The notes under the pieces were generated by a model, which saw only the letters and a program-made list of their open reading frames with translations, had not been told where the DNA came from and did no database searches. Both the position numbers and the translations under genes were made by a program. DNA of 64,000 bases, taken from G963668185 sp963668185. GTDB lineage: Bacteria > Chloroflexota > Dehalococcoidia > Lucifugimonadales > G963668185. Location of the stretch: the NCBI GenBank assembly GCA_963668185.1, contig OY764162.1, positions 1,736,001 through 1,800,000 on the forward strand. The letters run 5' to 3'. How positions within the stretch are numbered: the stretch's first letter is position 1; each line of letters begins with the position of its first letter. Shown here piece after piece: positions 1 to 8,667 of the stretch.

Positions 1-1
1 G

Positions 2-430
2 CTGGAGCTCACTAGGCAGGAGGGGTTCGGGCCGGAGGTGAAGCGCAGGATCATGCTGGGCGCGTACGCGCTTTCGGCGGGCTACTACGACGCCTACTAC
101 CTGAAGGCGCAGAAGGTGAGGACGCTGATCAGGGCTGAGTTCGACGAGGCGTTCGAGAGGTTCGACGTCATCGTGGGGCCGACCAGCCCGACGACCGCGT
201 TCGACATCGGCGCCAAGATTGACGATCCGGTCCAGATGTACCTGAACGACATGTTCACGTTCCCGGCCAACATCGCCGGCATTCCGGGGATCTCGGCGCC
301 TGCCGGCCTGTCAGACGGGCTGCCGGTCGGGCTTCAGATCATGGCTCCGGCGATGCACGAGCAGACGATGCTGCGCGCCGCCCACGCCTACGAGCAGGCG
401 ACGCCGTGGCGCACCCTGCGCGCCCCCTAG
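2..430 (+). CDS. gatA: Asp-tRNA(Asn)/Glu-tRNA(Gln) amidotransferase subunit A, C-terminal part (gene enters from the left edge)
   Basis: The open frame runs in from base 2 and ends at a TAG at 428-430. The residues seen match the GatA C-terminus: EVKRRIMLGAYALSAGYYDA, then KAQKVRTLI, VGPTSPTTAF, DPVQMYLNDMFTFPANIAG, LPVGLQI and AHAYEQATPW. GatA is the amidase subunit of GatCAB, which amidates misacylated Glu-tRNA(Gln) or Asp-tRNA(Asn) in the cytosol. The catalytic Ser-cisSer-Lys triad lies upstream of the window and cannot be checked. The stop codon overlaps that of the convergent surface-protein gene, so no terminator fits between them. Confidence 0.93.
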   Translation: MELTRQEGFGPEVKRRIMLGAYALSAGYYDAYYLKAQKVRTLIRAEFDEAFERFDVIVGPTSPTTAFDIGAKIDDPVQMYLNDMFTFPANIAGIPGISAPAGLSDGLPVGLQIMAPAMHEQTMLRAAHAYEQATPWRTLRAP

Positions 431-3400
431 TCGTAGATTGGGCAGTGCCAGTGCTGGCCGCCGCCGCCGTCCGGCCAGCCGTGGCTGTGCTGTTCGATCG
501 TCAGGCAGGTCGAGGGCTTCACGCCCAGTTCGCCCATCGCCGGGTGCCAGCGCTTGTGCGTGTGGTCGTTGAAGCTATGGCCGTCCAGCTTCTGGTCCGG
601 CACGTCTATCGTCGTGACGTGCGCCCGCGTGATCTTGTCGGCGTCCGAGCAGCCGGCGTCGTCGTAGATGTCCACGAGGTACGTAATCGGCGCGCGCAGG
701 TTCTTGATCGTGTAGCTGCCGCTCGCGACGCGGACGCAGCTGGACCAGTCGCCGACGTGGTTCCGGTAGTCGAACGACCACGGGCCGCTCGTGACCTTCA
801 GCTTGATCCACGCGTGCGAGCCGTCCGCTACCTGCGGCCCCACGTCCGCGCCGTGGTAGCCCACGGGCGGCGGCGCGACCGTGGCCGACTCCGTCCATGC
901 GCCGTTGCCGGCGTCCGACACGCCGCGCACGCGGAACGTGTAGCTCTCCACGCCGCCCGCGTCCGTCTGCGTGTGCGTACGCCCCGTCTGCTTGGTGGAC
1001 GCCGTGCGCCAGCTGCCGTTGTTCTTGCGGTACTGCACGTCGTAACCGGACGTGGCCCGCGCCGACTCGCTCCATCTGACGTCGATCGTCGTCGGAGAGG
1101 TCGTGCTGCGCTTCGCCGTCACGCTCGCTATCGGCCCCGCCGGCAGGCCCCGCACGGTGTTGGAGCTTCGCCAGCTTCCCTCCAGCCTCGTGCCGCTGGT
1201 GAGCGTCGTCACCGCGCGCACCTGGAACTGGTACCGGCTGCCGCCCAGAGCGCCCGTCAGCGTGTAGCTGGTCGCCGCGGCCGTCGCCGTGTCCGACGAC
1301 CACGCGCCGCCGTCCCGCTTGTGCTGCACCTCGTACGTGGTCAGGATGCCGGACGCGTTGGACGGCGCGGTCCAGCTGACGTCGATCTCCGTCTCGTCGT
1401 TCGCGTCCCGCGTCGCCGTAAGGCTCCCCACCTGGCCCGGCTTCGGCAGGGCCGGCACCGTGTTGGAGCTTCGCCAGCTTCCCTCCAGCCTCTCGTTCGT
1501 GGTCAGCGTCCTCACCGGGCGCACCTGGAACTGGTACCTGCTCGCGCCGGACGCGCCCTCCAGCGTGTAGCTCGCCGTCGTCGTCGTCGCCGTGTCCGAC
1601 CAAGACTCGCCGTCGCGCTTGTGCCGCACGTCGTAGCTCGTCGGCACGATGCCGCCGCTCGGCGCGGTCCAGCTAACGCCGATCCTCGTGTCGTCGTTCG
1701 TCTCCCGCGTCGCCGTAAGGCTCCCCACCTGGTTCGGCGAGGACACCCTTGGCACCGTGTTCGAGTTCTTCCAGCTTCCGTGAATCGTGTCCCCGCCGGA
1801 GTCCGTCACGGTGCGCACGCGGAACCTGTAGCTGCTCCCGCCCGCCGCGCCGGTGAGCAGGTACGTCGTCCCCGCCTGCTTCGCCGCCAGGCTCGTCCAG
1901 CTTCCGCCGTTCACCTGCTGCTCCACGTCGTAGCCCGTGGGCGCGGTGCCGCCGCTGGGCGCGTCCCAGCCGACGCTGATGATCGTCTCGTTGTTCACCG
2001 CGCGGCCCGCCTGCAGGTTGCGCACCTGGTTTGGGTTCGACAGCGGCGACACGGTGACGCTCCGCCAGCTTCCCGGATAGCTGTCGTTGCCGACGACGTT
2101 CACCGCGCGCACGCGGAAGCGGTAGCCCGTGCCGCCGCCCGCGCCTGTCAGCGTGTACGACGTCCCGGCCTGCTCGATGGCCCCGCCGTTCCAGCCCCCC
2201 CACGGCCCGCTCTTGCCGGCGCGCGACTGGTACTGCACGTCGTAGCGCGTGGCCGCCGTCGCGTTGCTCGGAGCCGTCCAGCTTACGCCGATCACCGTAT
2301 CGTCGTTGGCCGCGCGGGCCGCCGCCAGGCTGGGCAGCGAGCCGGGCGCGCGCGGCGCGGCAGCCGTCAGCGTCGCCGTCGCGGAGACGGCGTAGCTCGC
2401 CGCCAGGCTGTAGTCCGCCCGCAGCGCCTCCACCCGGTAGTGGTACGTAGTCCCTGCGGCCACGTCCTCGTCGGTGTAGGTGAGCGTGTTCTTATCGACC
2501 GACGCGATCCGCCGGTAGCTGCCCTCCGAGCCGTCGCCGGAGCGGAAGATGCGGTACTCCGCCGCGCCGGACGCCGCGGGCCAGTTCAGCGCAACCGTCG
2601 GCAGGGTGCGGCTGCCCGCCGCGCCCGACAGACCCGCCCCGCCGGCGGCGCGCGCCTTCAGCGTGGCGGTGTTGTTCCCCTGCCGGTGGTCGTACACCGT
2701 GCCCGCGTACCACTTGTTGCCGGCCGTGGCCTCGCAGGCCGTTTGGCCGGCCGGCTTGGGCGTCACGTCCGCAAGTTGGTCGCTGTCGGTGTCGATGCAG
2801 ACGGTGTAGGGGTTCGTCAGCGTCCACGTCGCGTTCGCCACCTTCTCGCAGTCCGCCTCCGTGATCACGTACGCCAGCGTGGTCGTCGCGCCGCCGGGCG
2901 ACACGGTGCAATCGCCGTTGCCGTTGCTGACGGTGGCCGTGGCCTCGCCGGACGTCACGCCGGTCACGACAAGCGACACCGCCCGGCCCTGCGGCCGGCC
3001 CGCACCCCGCAGCGAGGCGGCGGGGGTCGTCGTGCCCGCGTCCCAGATCCAGTACGGGTTGGCGCGGGCCACCCCGCCCGTGGTCCCAGCCGCCAGGAAC
3101 GTCCCCAGATTCGCCGGAACGGTGGAGACACCGGTCGCCCCCGCAGGCAACTTTACAACTACTTTGGCCGACTCCGCGACGTCGGGGCCGTGGTTCGCCA
3201 CGTTCAGCGTGTACGCCGCCTGGCCCGGCGACAGCGCCGGCACGGGGCCGCGGTCCGACACCGACAACTCCGCGATTGGGCCGACGTGGAAGGTGTAGCG
3301 GGCCGTGTCGCTGTAAGTCGGTTTCGGGCTGCCGGTCTGATATGTGGTTCCTAGTGTAATGTCCGCTTTGTAGGTCCCCAACTGGTCGAACTCAAACGCC

Positions 3401-5037
3401 AGTAGATCTGAAAATTGGCACAAATCAAAGGGGTAAGGTCCGTCTTCCTTTTTGTCGGGCCAGCGCACGTAAAACCTGTCCCGGAAATTGACGTTGATCA
3501 AGGACCCGATAATCATTGTGCCCGGTGTGCGGTCGATGGTGTTGCCCTGGCCGTCGGTTATGTCCGCGATGGCAAGTTTCCAGCCATCGTAATCGGGGGA
3601 AGTGCATTCATAATGTTCATAGACGACCACGCCGGGCAGGAAGCCGGGGTGGGTATTATCGCTATGCGGCCCTTCATCGTCGCTGCCGGTCCACCAGAAC
3701 ACGCTAGTCTCTTTGTCGATCGTGTCCCGGCCGGGTATGTTCCGGCCGGCGTGGTCGGGGACGTGCACCACCACGTCTTCGGGCTGGAGATACTCGTAGG
3801 GCTGTCCCGCGTTGGCCGCCGCGTCCCCGCCCCCGATCACCAGTCTCACGCTGGTCGTGGCGGTGGCCGGGCAGGGATAGTCCGTCCTGTTGGCGCAGCC
3901 CACCAGGTTGAGCAGGTCGGCCCGCCCGTCCCTGAGCAGGACCGGCGACTCCGCCGCCGGGAGCGCGCCCAGGCACAGCGTCGCCGTGTTGTCGGACGGG
4001 TCGTCGTACGGCGTGCCTTCGTGGCCGTGTCGATTATTAAAATGGTACGAGCTCACGTGGGGCACGTTAGGCGCCCCGGTCCCCGGGATTCCGGTCACGG
4101 TGGCCGTAACGCACTGCTCGCCCAGCACGGCCCCGCTCTTCAGCCGCAGCGGCAGCGTGATTTCGTAAGGGGGATAGCCGTCACTGGTCTCCGTGCGTTC
4201 ATCGAGGTCTTCGCTTCCGATGTAGAAGTCGCCCTCCCCCTTCGCGGCGTCGTAGTTCTGCCAGACCGCAAGCGGCAGGGTGCGCGAGGACTTGGGCGCG
4301 GGCGTGACGGCGGGCGACGAAGTGGCCGACGGGAGATTCAACTCCAGCCCCGGCGTGTGCCGCACGCTGGCGTTCACGTTGAAGCCGCCCCTCGCGGCCA
4401 CCGCGATCTTGAAGTTGACGGTGTCGCCGGCTGCCGGGAAGCGGTCGTCCGCGGACATTCCGGCAATCCCGTAACTGGGCGTCAACCCAACGGTGTAATA
4501 GTGGCTACCATCGATGCCGCCTTCGATCCAGAACACCTGCTCCGTCCTGCAGAGCGCTTCCCCGGTCCCGGATGCGAGGTGCTCCAGTGTGGCGGTGTCT
4601 CTTCGAAATCCCGTCCATTCAAGGACCGATTGCCTTCTCTCCAGTCTCCTATCTGCCGAAGCGCCCGCCGGCAGTTCTGGCAACAGCCAGTGTTGCAGGG
4701 TATCTTTGGTAAGGTTGGATCCCGAAATCCAGACGCCGCCCCAACCGGGCTCCCAGGCTTCGCCATGCTCCCACCCTCCGAGATAACTAAAATTGTCGAA
4801 ACCGAGGCCAGTCCTAGTCACCCGGAGACCGTCTTCTCCAGCATACACATGGGCGAATGCCTCGTCGTCCCAGGCCGGACGCTCGGTCTTGACCACCACC
4901 TTGACGTTGGCGATCGGCTCGTCGGTGGCGTTGCCCACCACGTAATACGTATCGGGTTGCGCCGTGTTGCCATAAAACATCAGGTCAAGCGTCAGGTGGT
5001 CGCACTCCGGCAGCGCGTCCTGCGCCGCGCCCGTCAC
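427..5037 (-). CDS. large secreted protein with a DUF11-like domain and about six fibronectin type III domains (main reading frame)
   Basis: 1,536 codons from a GTG at 5037; the frame stays open upstream to the C tract at 5136-5146 but has no start codon there. The N-terminal ~580 residues are all-beta, Cys- and Asp-rich and not assigned. A DUF11/CARDB-like module (NHGPDVAESAKVVVKLPAG) sits near residues 590-690. Fibronectin III repeats follow from about 810 to 1386, with recurring WTAPSN, YDVQ, SYTLTGA and YRFRVRAV motifs. A ~150-residue C-terminal domain ends the protein. No signal peptide is encoded in this frame, yet the domains are extracellular types; a fitting signal peptide is in the adjacent frame (5103-5501). 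I infer that both are one gene split by a frameshift or switch. A role in adhesion or surface binding is a guess. Confidence 0.8.
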   Translation of the reverse strand: MTGAAQDALPECDHLTLDLMFYGNTAQPDTYYVVGNATDEPIANVKVVVKTERPAWDDEAFAHVYAGEDGLRVTRTGLGFDNFSYLGGWEHGEAWEPGWGGVWISGSNLTKDTLQHWLLPELPAGASADRRLERRQSVLEWTGFRRDTATLEHLASGTGEALCRTEQVFWIEGGIDGSHYYTVGLTPSYGIAGMSADDRFPAAGDTVNFKIAVAARGGFNVNASVRHTPGLELNLPSATSSPAVTPAPKSSRTLPLAVWQNYDAAKGEGDFYIGSEDLDERTETSDGYPPYEITLPLRLKSGAVLGEQCVTATVTGIPGTGAPNVPHVSSYHFNNRHGHEGTPYDDPSDNTATLCLGALPAAESPVLLRDGRADLLNLVGCANRTDYPCPATATTSVRLVIGGGDAAANAGQPYEYLQPEDVVVHVPDHAGRNIPGRDTIDKETSVFWWTGSDDEGPHSDNTHPGFLPGVVVYEHYECTSPDYDGWKLAIADITDGQGNTIDRTPGTMIIGSLINVNFRDRFYVRWPDKKEDGPYPFDLCQFSDLLAFEFDQLGTYKADITLGTTYQTGSPKPTYSDTARYTFHVGPIAELSVSDRGPVPALSPGQAAYTLNVANHGPDVAESAKVVVKLPAGATGVSTVPANLGTFLAAGTTGGVARANPYWIWDAGTTTPAASLRGAGRPQGRAVSLVVTGVTSGEATATVSNGNGDCTVSPGGATTTLAYVITEADCEKVANATWTLTNPYTVCIDTDSDQLADVTPKPAGQTACEATAGNKWYAGTVYDHRQGNNTATLKARAAGGAGLSGAAGSRTLPTVALNWPAASGAAEYRIFRSGDGSEGSYRRIASVDKNTLTYTDEDVAAGTTYHYRVEALRADYSLAASYAVSATATLTAAAPRAPGSLPSLAAARAANDDTVIGVSWTAPSNATAATRYDVQYQSRAGKSGPWGGWNGGAIEQAGTSYTLTGAGGGTGYRFRVRAVNVVGNDSYPGSWRSVTVSPLSNPNQVRNLQAGRAVNNETIISVGWDAPSGGTAPTGYDVEQQVNGGSWTSLAAKQAGTTYLLTGAAGGSSYRFRVRTVTDSGGDTIHGSWKNSNTVPRVSSPNQVGSLTATRETNDDTRIGVSWTAPSGGIVPTSYDVRHKRDGESWSDTATTTTASYTLEGASGASRYQFQVRPVRTLTTNERLEGSWRSSNTVPALPKPGQVGSLTATRDANDETEIDVSWTAPSNASGILTTYEVQHKRDGGAWSSDTATAAATSYTLTGALGGSRYQFQVRAVTTLTSGTRLEGSWRSSNTVRGLPAGPIASVTAKRSTTSPTTIDVRWSESARATSGYDVQYRKNNGSWRTASTKQTGRTHTQTDAGGVESYTFRVRGVSDAGNGAWTESATVAPPPVGYHGADVGPQVADGSHAWIKLKVTSGPWSFDYRNHVGDWSSCVRVASGSYTIKNLRAPITYLVDIYDDAGCSDADKITRAHVTTIDVPDQKLDGHSFNDHTHKRWHPAMGELGVKPSTCLTIEQHSHGWPDGGGGQHWHCPIYD

Positions 5038-5102
5038 CGCGCTGGCCGCGGCGACGCTGCCGGCGGAGCGGACGGCGTCCTGCTGCGGGGCCGCGCCGGG
5101 GC

Positions 5103-5501
5103 CTAAGGCCGGGCTATCCCGCCGGGCGGAAAAGTGGGGGGGGGGGTAGAAGAGATGTTCGGAGACGGCGCCGTTGCCGCTGTGGGCAGGCCGCCGCCAT
5201 CGGCAGTCTTGACTATCCCTTCCCCAGTCTGCTGGGAAAGGCGTCCTCCTCCGACCTCTTCCCCAGTCTGCTGGGAAAAGCGTCCTCCTCTGACCTCTTC
5301 CCCAGTCTGCTGGGAAAAGCGTCCTCCTCTGACCTCTTCCCCAGTCTGCTGGGGAAGATTGAGATGGGGTTCCCCCGCGCCGCTCGCGCTGTCCGGGCCG
5401 GCCAGCAGCAGCGCGCCCGCCGCGATCGCCGCCGTAACCGCGAGGCCCGCGAAGACCACGCCGCGCCCGCGCAAGCCGCCGATGCCGATGCGAGGAATCA
5501 T
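5103..5501 (-). CDS. signal-peptide leader of the fibronectin protein, out of frame with it
   Basis: The ATG at 5501 is preceded by a GGGGGA ribosome site five bases upstream and by a good promoter at 5571-5599. The product starts with Arg-containing residues and a hydrophobic stretch (VVFAGLAVTAAIAAGALLLAG), a typical signal peptide or membrane anchor. Four copies of a QQTGEE-type 13-residue repeat follow, encoded by 39-bp tandem DNA repeats. The frame then ends at a TAG at 5103-5105, after crossing 11 consecutive C residues (minus strand). One extra base, or two fewer, in the tract would fuse it in frame to the 1.5-kresidue fibronectin protein. Alternatives are a sequencing or assembly error in the homopolymer, or ribosomal slippage. 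Confidence 0.7.
   Translation of the reverse strand: MIPRIGIGGLRGRGVVFAGLAVTAAIAAGALLLAGPDSASGAGEPHLNLPQQTGEEVRGGRFSQQTGEEVRGGRFSQQTGEEVGGGRLSQQTGEGIVKTADGGGLPTAATAPSPNISSTPPPTFPPGGIARP
5136..5146. repeat. 11-base G/C homopolymer at the leader/fibronectin frame junction
   Basis: Eleven G in a row on the plus strand (C on the coding strand). Tract lengths of 9 or 12 would join the leader and the main frame; 11 separates them. Long mononucleotide tracts inside surface-protein genes are the classic substrate of slipped-strand phase variation, and also a common place for sequencing errors. Confidence 0.8.
5219..5357. repeat. 39-bp tandem repeat, about 3.5 copies, built on the palindromic repeat
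   Basis: Units start at 5219, 5258, 5297 and 5336. Each holds the palindrome with arms CTTCCCCAG and CTGGGAAAG or CTGGGGAAG and loop TCTG. As 39 is a multiple of three, copy number can change without shifting the frame, giving QQTGEE-containing 13-residue repeats in the leader. Confidence 0.9.
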
Positions 5502-5570
5502 CCAGTCCCCCAATGCTATGAGATAGAGTATCCGAGTTTGAGATAGCGTTTCGGATAGGAAGCGGGCGCC

Positions 5571-5599
5571 ATGATAAGACTAGGTATCAGGGAAGTCAA
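5571..5599 (-). promoter_or_regulatory. sigma-70-type promoter of the surface-protein gene
   Basis: On the minus strand TTGACT (5599-5594), a 17-bp spacer and TATCAT (5576-5571) face the leader start at 5501, giving a leader of about 60 nt. This supports 5501, not 5037, as the true 5' end of the gene. Confidence 0.6.
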
Positions 5600-5674
5600 G
5601 CGGGGACTTCGTCTGTACCCAGCTAAGCTTTGCCTGTACCCTGTCTGGCACTCCATAGCACAGGAGAGACGGAC

Positions 5675-6487
5675 ATGGCAGAACTAGACGGCAAGGTGGC
5701 GATAGTTACCGGAGCAGGAAGGCTGCGAAGCATCGGGCGCTCGGCGGCGCTGGCCCTGGCGGAGCTCGGGGCAGACGTGGTCGTGACCGGCACGGGCCGC
5801 GATCCCTCGAGGTATCCGCCCGAGGAGAAGGAGATCGGCTGGCGCGACGTCGAGAGCGTGGCCGACGAGGCGCGGGCGTTGGGCCGGAAGGCGCTGGCGC
5901 TGGTCGGCGACGTCTCCAACGAAGATGACGTGCTCCGGATGTTCCGCGAGACCGTGGAAACGCTGGGGCGCGTGGACATCCTGATCAACAACGCTGCGCT
6001 GGCGCGCGGCGCGGACAGGGCGCCGATCATCGACCTGCCGACGGACCTGTTCCAGCGCGTGGTGGACGTGAAGATCACAGGCGCCTACCTGTGCACGAGA
6101 GAGGCCGTCAAGCTGATGATCGAGCAGGGCGACGGCGGGAAGATCGTCAACATATCATCGACGGCGGGAAAGCGGGGCAGCGCGAACACGCTGGCGTACA
6201 ACGCGGCGAACTTCGCGATAGTGGGGATGACGCAGTCGATGGCGCACGAGCTCGGCGTGCACGGCATCAACGTGAACTGCGTGTGCCCGGGCGCGGTGGA
6301 CACGCACAGGATGGCGGACCTGAAGGACGACGACACCTGGGACAGGATGGCCGCGAACAATCCGATCGGCAGGAACGGCACGCCGGAAGAGGTCGGCGGT
6401 CTGATCGCCTACCTATGCACCGAGGCGGCCTCGTGGATTCACGGCCAGTCGATCAACACGAACGGCGGCACGGTGATGGAGCACTGA
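5675..6487 (+). CDS. short-chain dehydrogenase/reductase (SDR), catalytic Lys replaced by Asn
   Basis: 270 residues, a normal classical SDR length. The ATG at 5675 follows CAGGAGAG. Rossmann glycine region TGAGRLRSIGRS near residues 12-23, INNAA near 100, and a typical VNCVCPGAVDTHRM segment after the active site. The catalytic Ser162 and Tyr175 are present, but the Lys of the YxxxK motif is Asn (Y175-N-A-A-N179). In classical SDRs this Lys lowers the Tyr pKa and binds the nicotinamide ribose. The enzyme may therefore be weak, use another residue, or act in another role. The substrate is unknown. The gene opens a plus-strand run with the VWA, M20-like and amidohydrolase genes. Confidence 0.85.
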   Translation: MAELDGKVAIVTGAGRLRSIGRSAALALAELGADVVVTGTGRDPSRYPPEEKEIGWRDVESVADEARALGRKALALVGDVSNEDDVLRMFRETVETLGRVDILINNAALARGADRAPIIDLPTDLFQRVVDVKITGAYLCTREAVKLMIEQGDGGKIVNISSTAGKRGSANTLAYNAANFAIVGMTQSMAHELGVHGINVNCVCPGAVDTHRMADLKDDDTWDRMAANNPIGRNGTPEEVGGLIAYLCTEAASWIHGQSINTNGGTVMEH

Positions 6488-6605
6488 CGCCGGCACCACG
6501 AACGAAACGGAACCCGGCGCAAGGGTGGCGGGCGAAGGCCGCATTCGTGGTGTACTATGGCCGGACGGCCCGTTGCCACAACCCCAGGGCCGCCGGAGCG
6601 ACGCC

Positions 6606-8630
6606 TTGGTCCGATACAGGTACTCGAGATGGGACGGCACCCAGCAGGTCTCGCTGTTCGATGACGAGGACCTGCTTGAGCGCCTGTCCGAAGACATCCT
6701 GGCGGGCCATGACGTCGAGCAGGCGATGCGCGGCCTGCTGCGGCGAGGGATCGAGGGCGGGGACCAGGACCAGCGCATCGAGGGGCTGCACGATCTGATG
6801 CAGCGAGTGCAGGAGCAGCGGCGCAACATGCTGGAGCGGTTCAACCTGGAGTCGCTGATCGACGATCTCAAGGAAAGGCTGCGGGACGTCGTGGAGACGG
6901 AGCGCAGGGGCATCGACCGTCGTCTCAACGAGGCGCGGGAGCAACTGGACGCGGCCGGCGAAAGCGCCGAACACCTGCGGACGGCGATGGACCTGCTGGA
7001 GTCGCGTGCCGCGCGCGGGAAGCAGACGCTGGACGAGTTGCCGGACAGCACGGCGGGCTCGATCCGGGAGCTGCGGGAGTACGAGTTCATCGACCCGGAC
7101 GCGCAGCGAAAGTTCGACGAACTGCTGGACATGCTCAACCGGCAGGCGATGGAAAGTTTCGCCCAGGGAATGCGTCAGCAGCTTCAGAACATGACGCCGG
7201 AGCAGTTGGACGAGCTGCGCAACATGACGCGCGCGCTGAACCAGATGCTCCACGACAGGGCGAACGGCGTGGACCCGGACTTCGACGGGTTCATGGACGA
7301 GTTCGGCCACATGTTTGATCCCAACCGCCCGGCAAGTCTCGACGAGTTGCTGGAACGGCTCGCCGGCCAGATGGCGGCGGCGCAGTCGCTCATGAACAGC
7401 ATGAGCCCGGAGATGCGGGCGGAACTATCGCAGATGCTGGACGCCGCGCTCGACCCCGAGCTCAGGGGCGAGATGGACGAACTGATGGCGCGCATGCAGA
7501 TGATGTTCCCGTTCGATACCGAAGGCCAGGAGTACCCGTTCATGGGGGACGAGCCGGTCACGCTTGAGCAGGCTATGGAGGCGATGGGAGAGCTTCAGGG
7601 GCTGGACAACCTGGAGCAGCGCGTCAAGGACGTCATCAGGCGGGGCAACGTCGAAGACCTGGACCCCGCCGAGGTGGAAGAGTACCTGGGAGAGGACGCC
7701 CGGAGGCAACTGGAAGACCTGCAGCGAGTGGTGCAGCAGCTTGAGGAGGCAGGCTACCTGAGACGCAAGGGCGACAGGCTGGAACTGACCGCCCGCGCGA
7801 TCCGCAAGCTGGCCCAGCAGGCGCTCAGGCAGGTCTTCTCGGAGCTTCGCAAGGAGAAAATCGGCTCGCACCCCGTCTATGTGCGCGGGGAAGGCGGCGA
7901 GTCCACCGGCGAGACGAAGAAGTTCGAGTTCGGCGACGGCACGGACATCGACCTGCACAAGACCGTCTTCAACGGCGTGCTGCGGCAGGGGCCGTCCGTC
8001 CCGGTAAAGCTGACGGCGGACGATCTGGAAGTGCGCCAGTCCGAGCACCTGAGCCGCGCCGCCACCGTGCTGCTGCTGGACCAGAGCCGGTCCATGGGCA
8101 TGTACGGCAACTTCATCGCGGCCAAGCGGGTCGCGCTGGCGCTGTACTGGCTTATCAAGTCGCAGTACAAGGGGGACTTCCTGGGAATGGTGGGGTTCTC
8201 CGACTACGCGATGGAGATAAGCACCGAGAACCTGGGCGACCTCACGTGGAACGCGTGGGTGGGCGGCACGAACATGCACCACGCGCTCATGCTCTCCAGA
8301 AAGATGCTGGCGAAGGAGAAGGCGGCCACCAAGAACATCCTGATGATCACGGACGGCGAGCCCACGGCGCACCTGGAGGGCGGCCACGCGTACTTCAGCT
8401 ACCCGCCGAGCTACTCGACGATCAACCTCACACTGGACGAGGTGCGGCGGTGCACGAAGGAAGGCATCACGATCAACACCTTCATGCTGGAAGCCAGCTA
8501 CCTGCTGATCGATTTCATCAACCACGTGACGCGGATCAACCGGGGCCGCGCCTTCTACAGCACGCCCGGCCAGCTTGGGAAGTACGTGGTCGTGGACTAC
8601 CTCAAGAGCCGGAAGGGCCGCAGCGGCTGA
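6606..8630 (+). CDS. von Willebrand factor A (VWA) domain protein
   Basis: I chose the TTG at 6606 (GGAG eight bases before) because the product then begins LVRYRYSRWDGTQ, the usual start of this family; an in-frame start at 6525 is possible but gives an unlikely extension. About 674 residues. The first ~450 are acidic, helical and Gln/Met-rich (coiled-coil-like). The last ~200 form a VWA domain with a complete MIDAS: DQSRSM, the Thr in VGGTNMHHAL, and the Asp in MITDGEPT. VWA proteins of this kind often partner MoxR-type AAA ATPases, but none lies in the window. Likely cytosolic, since no signal peptide is seen. Function unknown. Confidence 0.85.
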   Translation: MVRYRYSRWDGTQQVSLFDDEDLLERLSEDILAGHDVEQAMRGLLRRGIEGGDQDQRIEGLHDLMQRVQEQRRNMLERFNLESLIDDLKERLRDVVETERRGIDRRLNEAREQLDAAGESAEHLRTAMDLLESRAARGKQTLDELPDSTAGSIRELREYEFIDPDAQRKFDELLDMLNRQAMESFAQGMRQQLQNMTPEQLDELRNMTRALNQMLHDRANGVDPDFDGFMDEFGHMFDPNRPASLDELLERLAGQMAAAQSLMNSMSPEMRAELSQMLDAALDPELRGEMDELMARMQMMFPFDTEGQEYPFMGDEPVTLEQAMEAMGELQGLDNLEQRVKDVIRRGNVEDLDPAEVEEYLGEDARRQLEDLQRVVQQLEEAGYLRRKGDRLELTARAIRKLAQQALRQVFSELRKEKIGSHPVYVRGEGGESTGETKKFEFGDGTDIDLHKTVFNGVLRQGPSVPVKLTADDLEVRQSEHLSRAATVLLLDQSRSMGMYGNFIAAKRVALALYWLIKSQYKGDFLGMVGFSDYAMEISTENLGDLTWNAWVGGTNMHHALMLSRKMLAKEKAATKNILMITDGEPTAHLEGGHAYFSYPPSYSTINLTLDEVRRCTKEGITINTFMLEASYLLIDFINHVTRINRGRAFYSTPGQLGKYVVVDYLKSRKGRSG

Positions 8631-8667
8631 AGCGCGCGCGAGATGCGGCAGCAGAGTTCCGAGGCCA

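Noticed and set aside
406..3354. 982-codon open frame on the plus strand, and similar long frames at 3415-5106, 34980-36209 and 54677-56032
   Set aside because: They are antisense shadows of the fibronectin, NCS2 and rpoD genes; Arg/Val/Ala-rich with no recognisable domain, as GC-rich antisense frames are.
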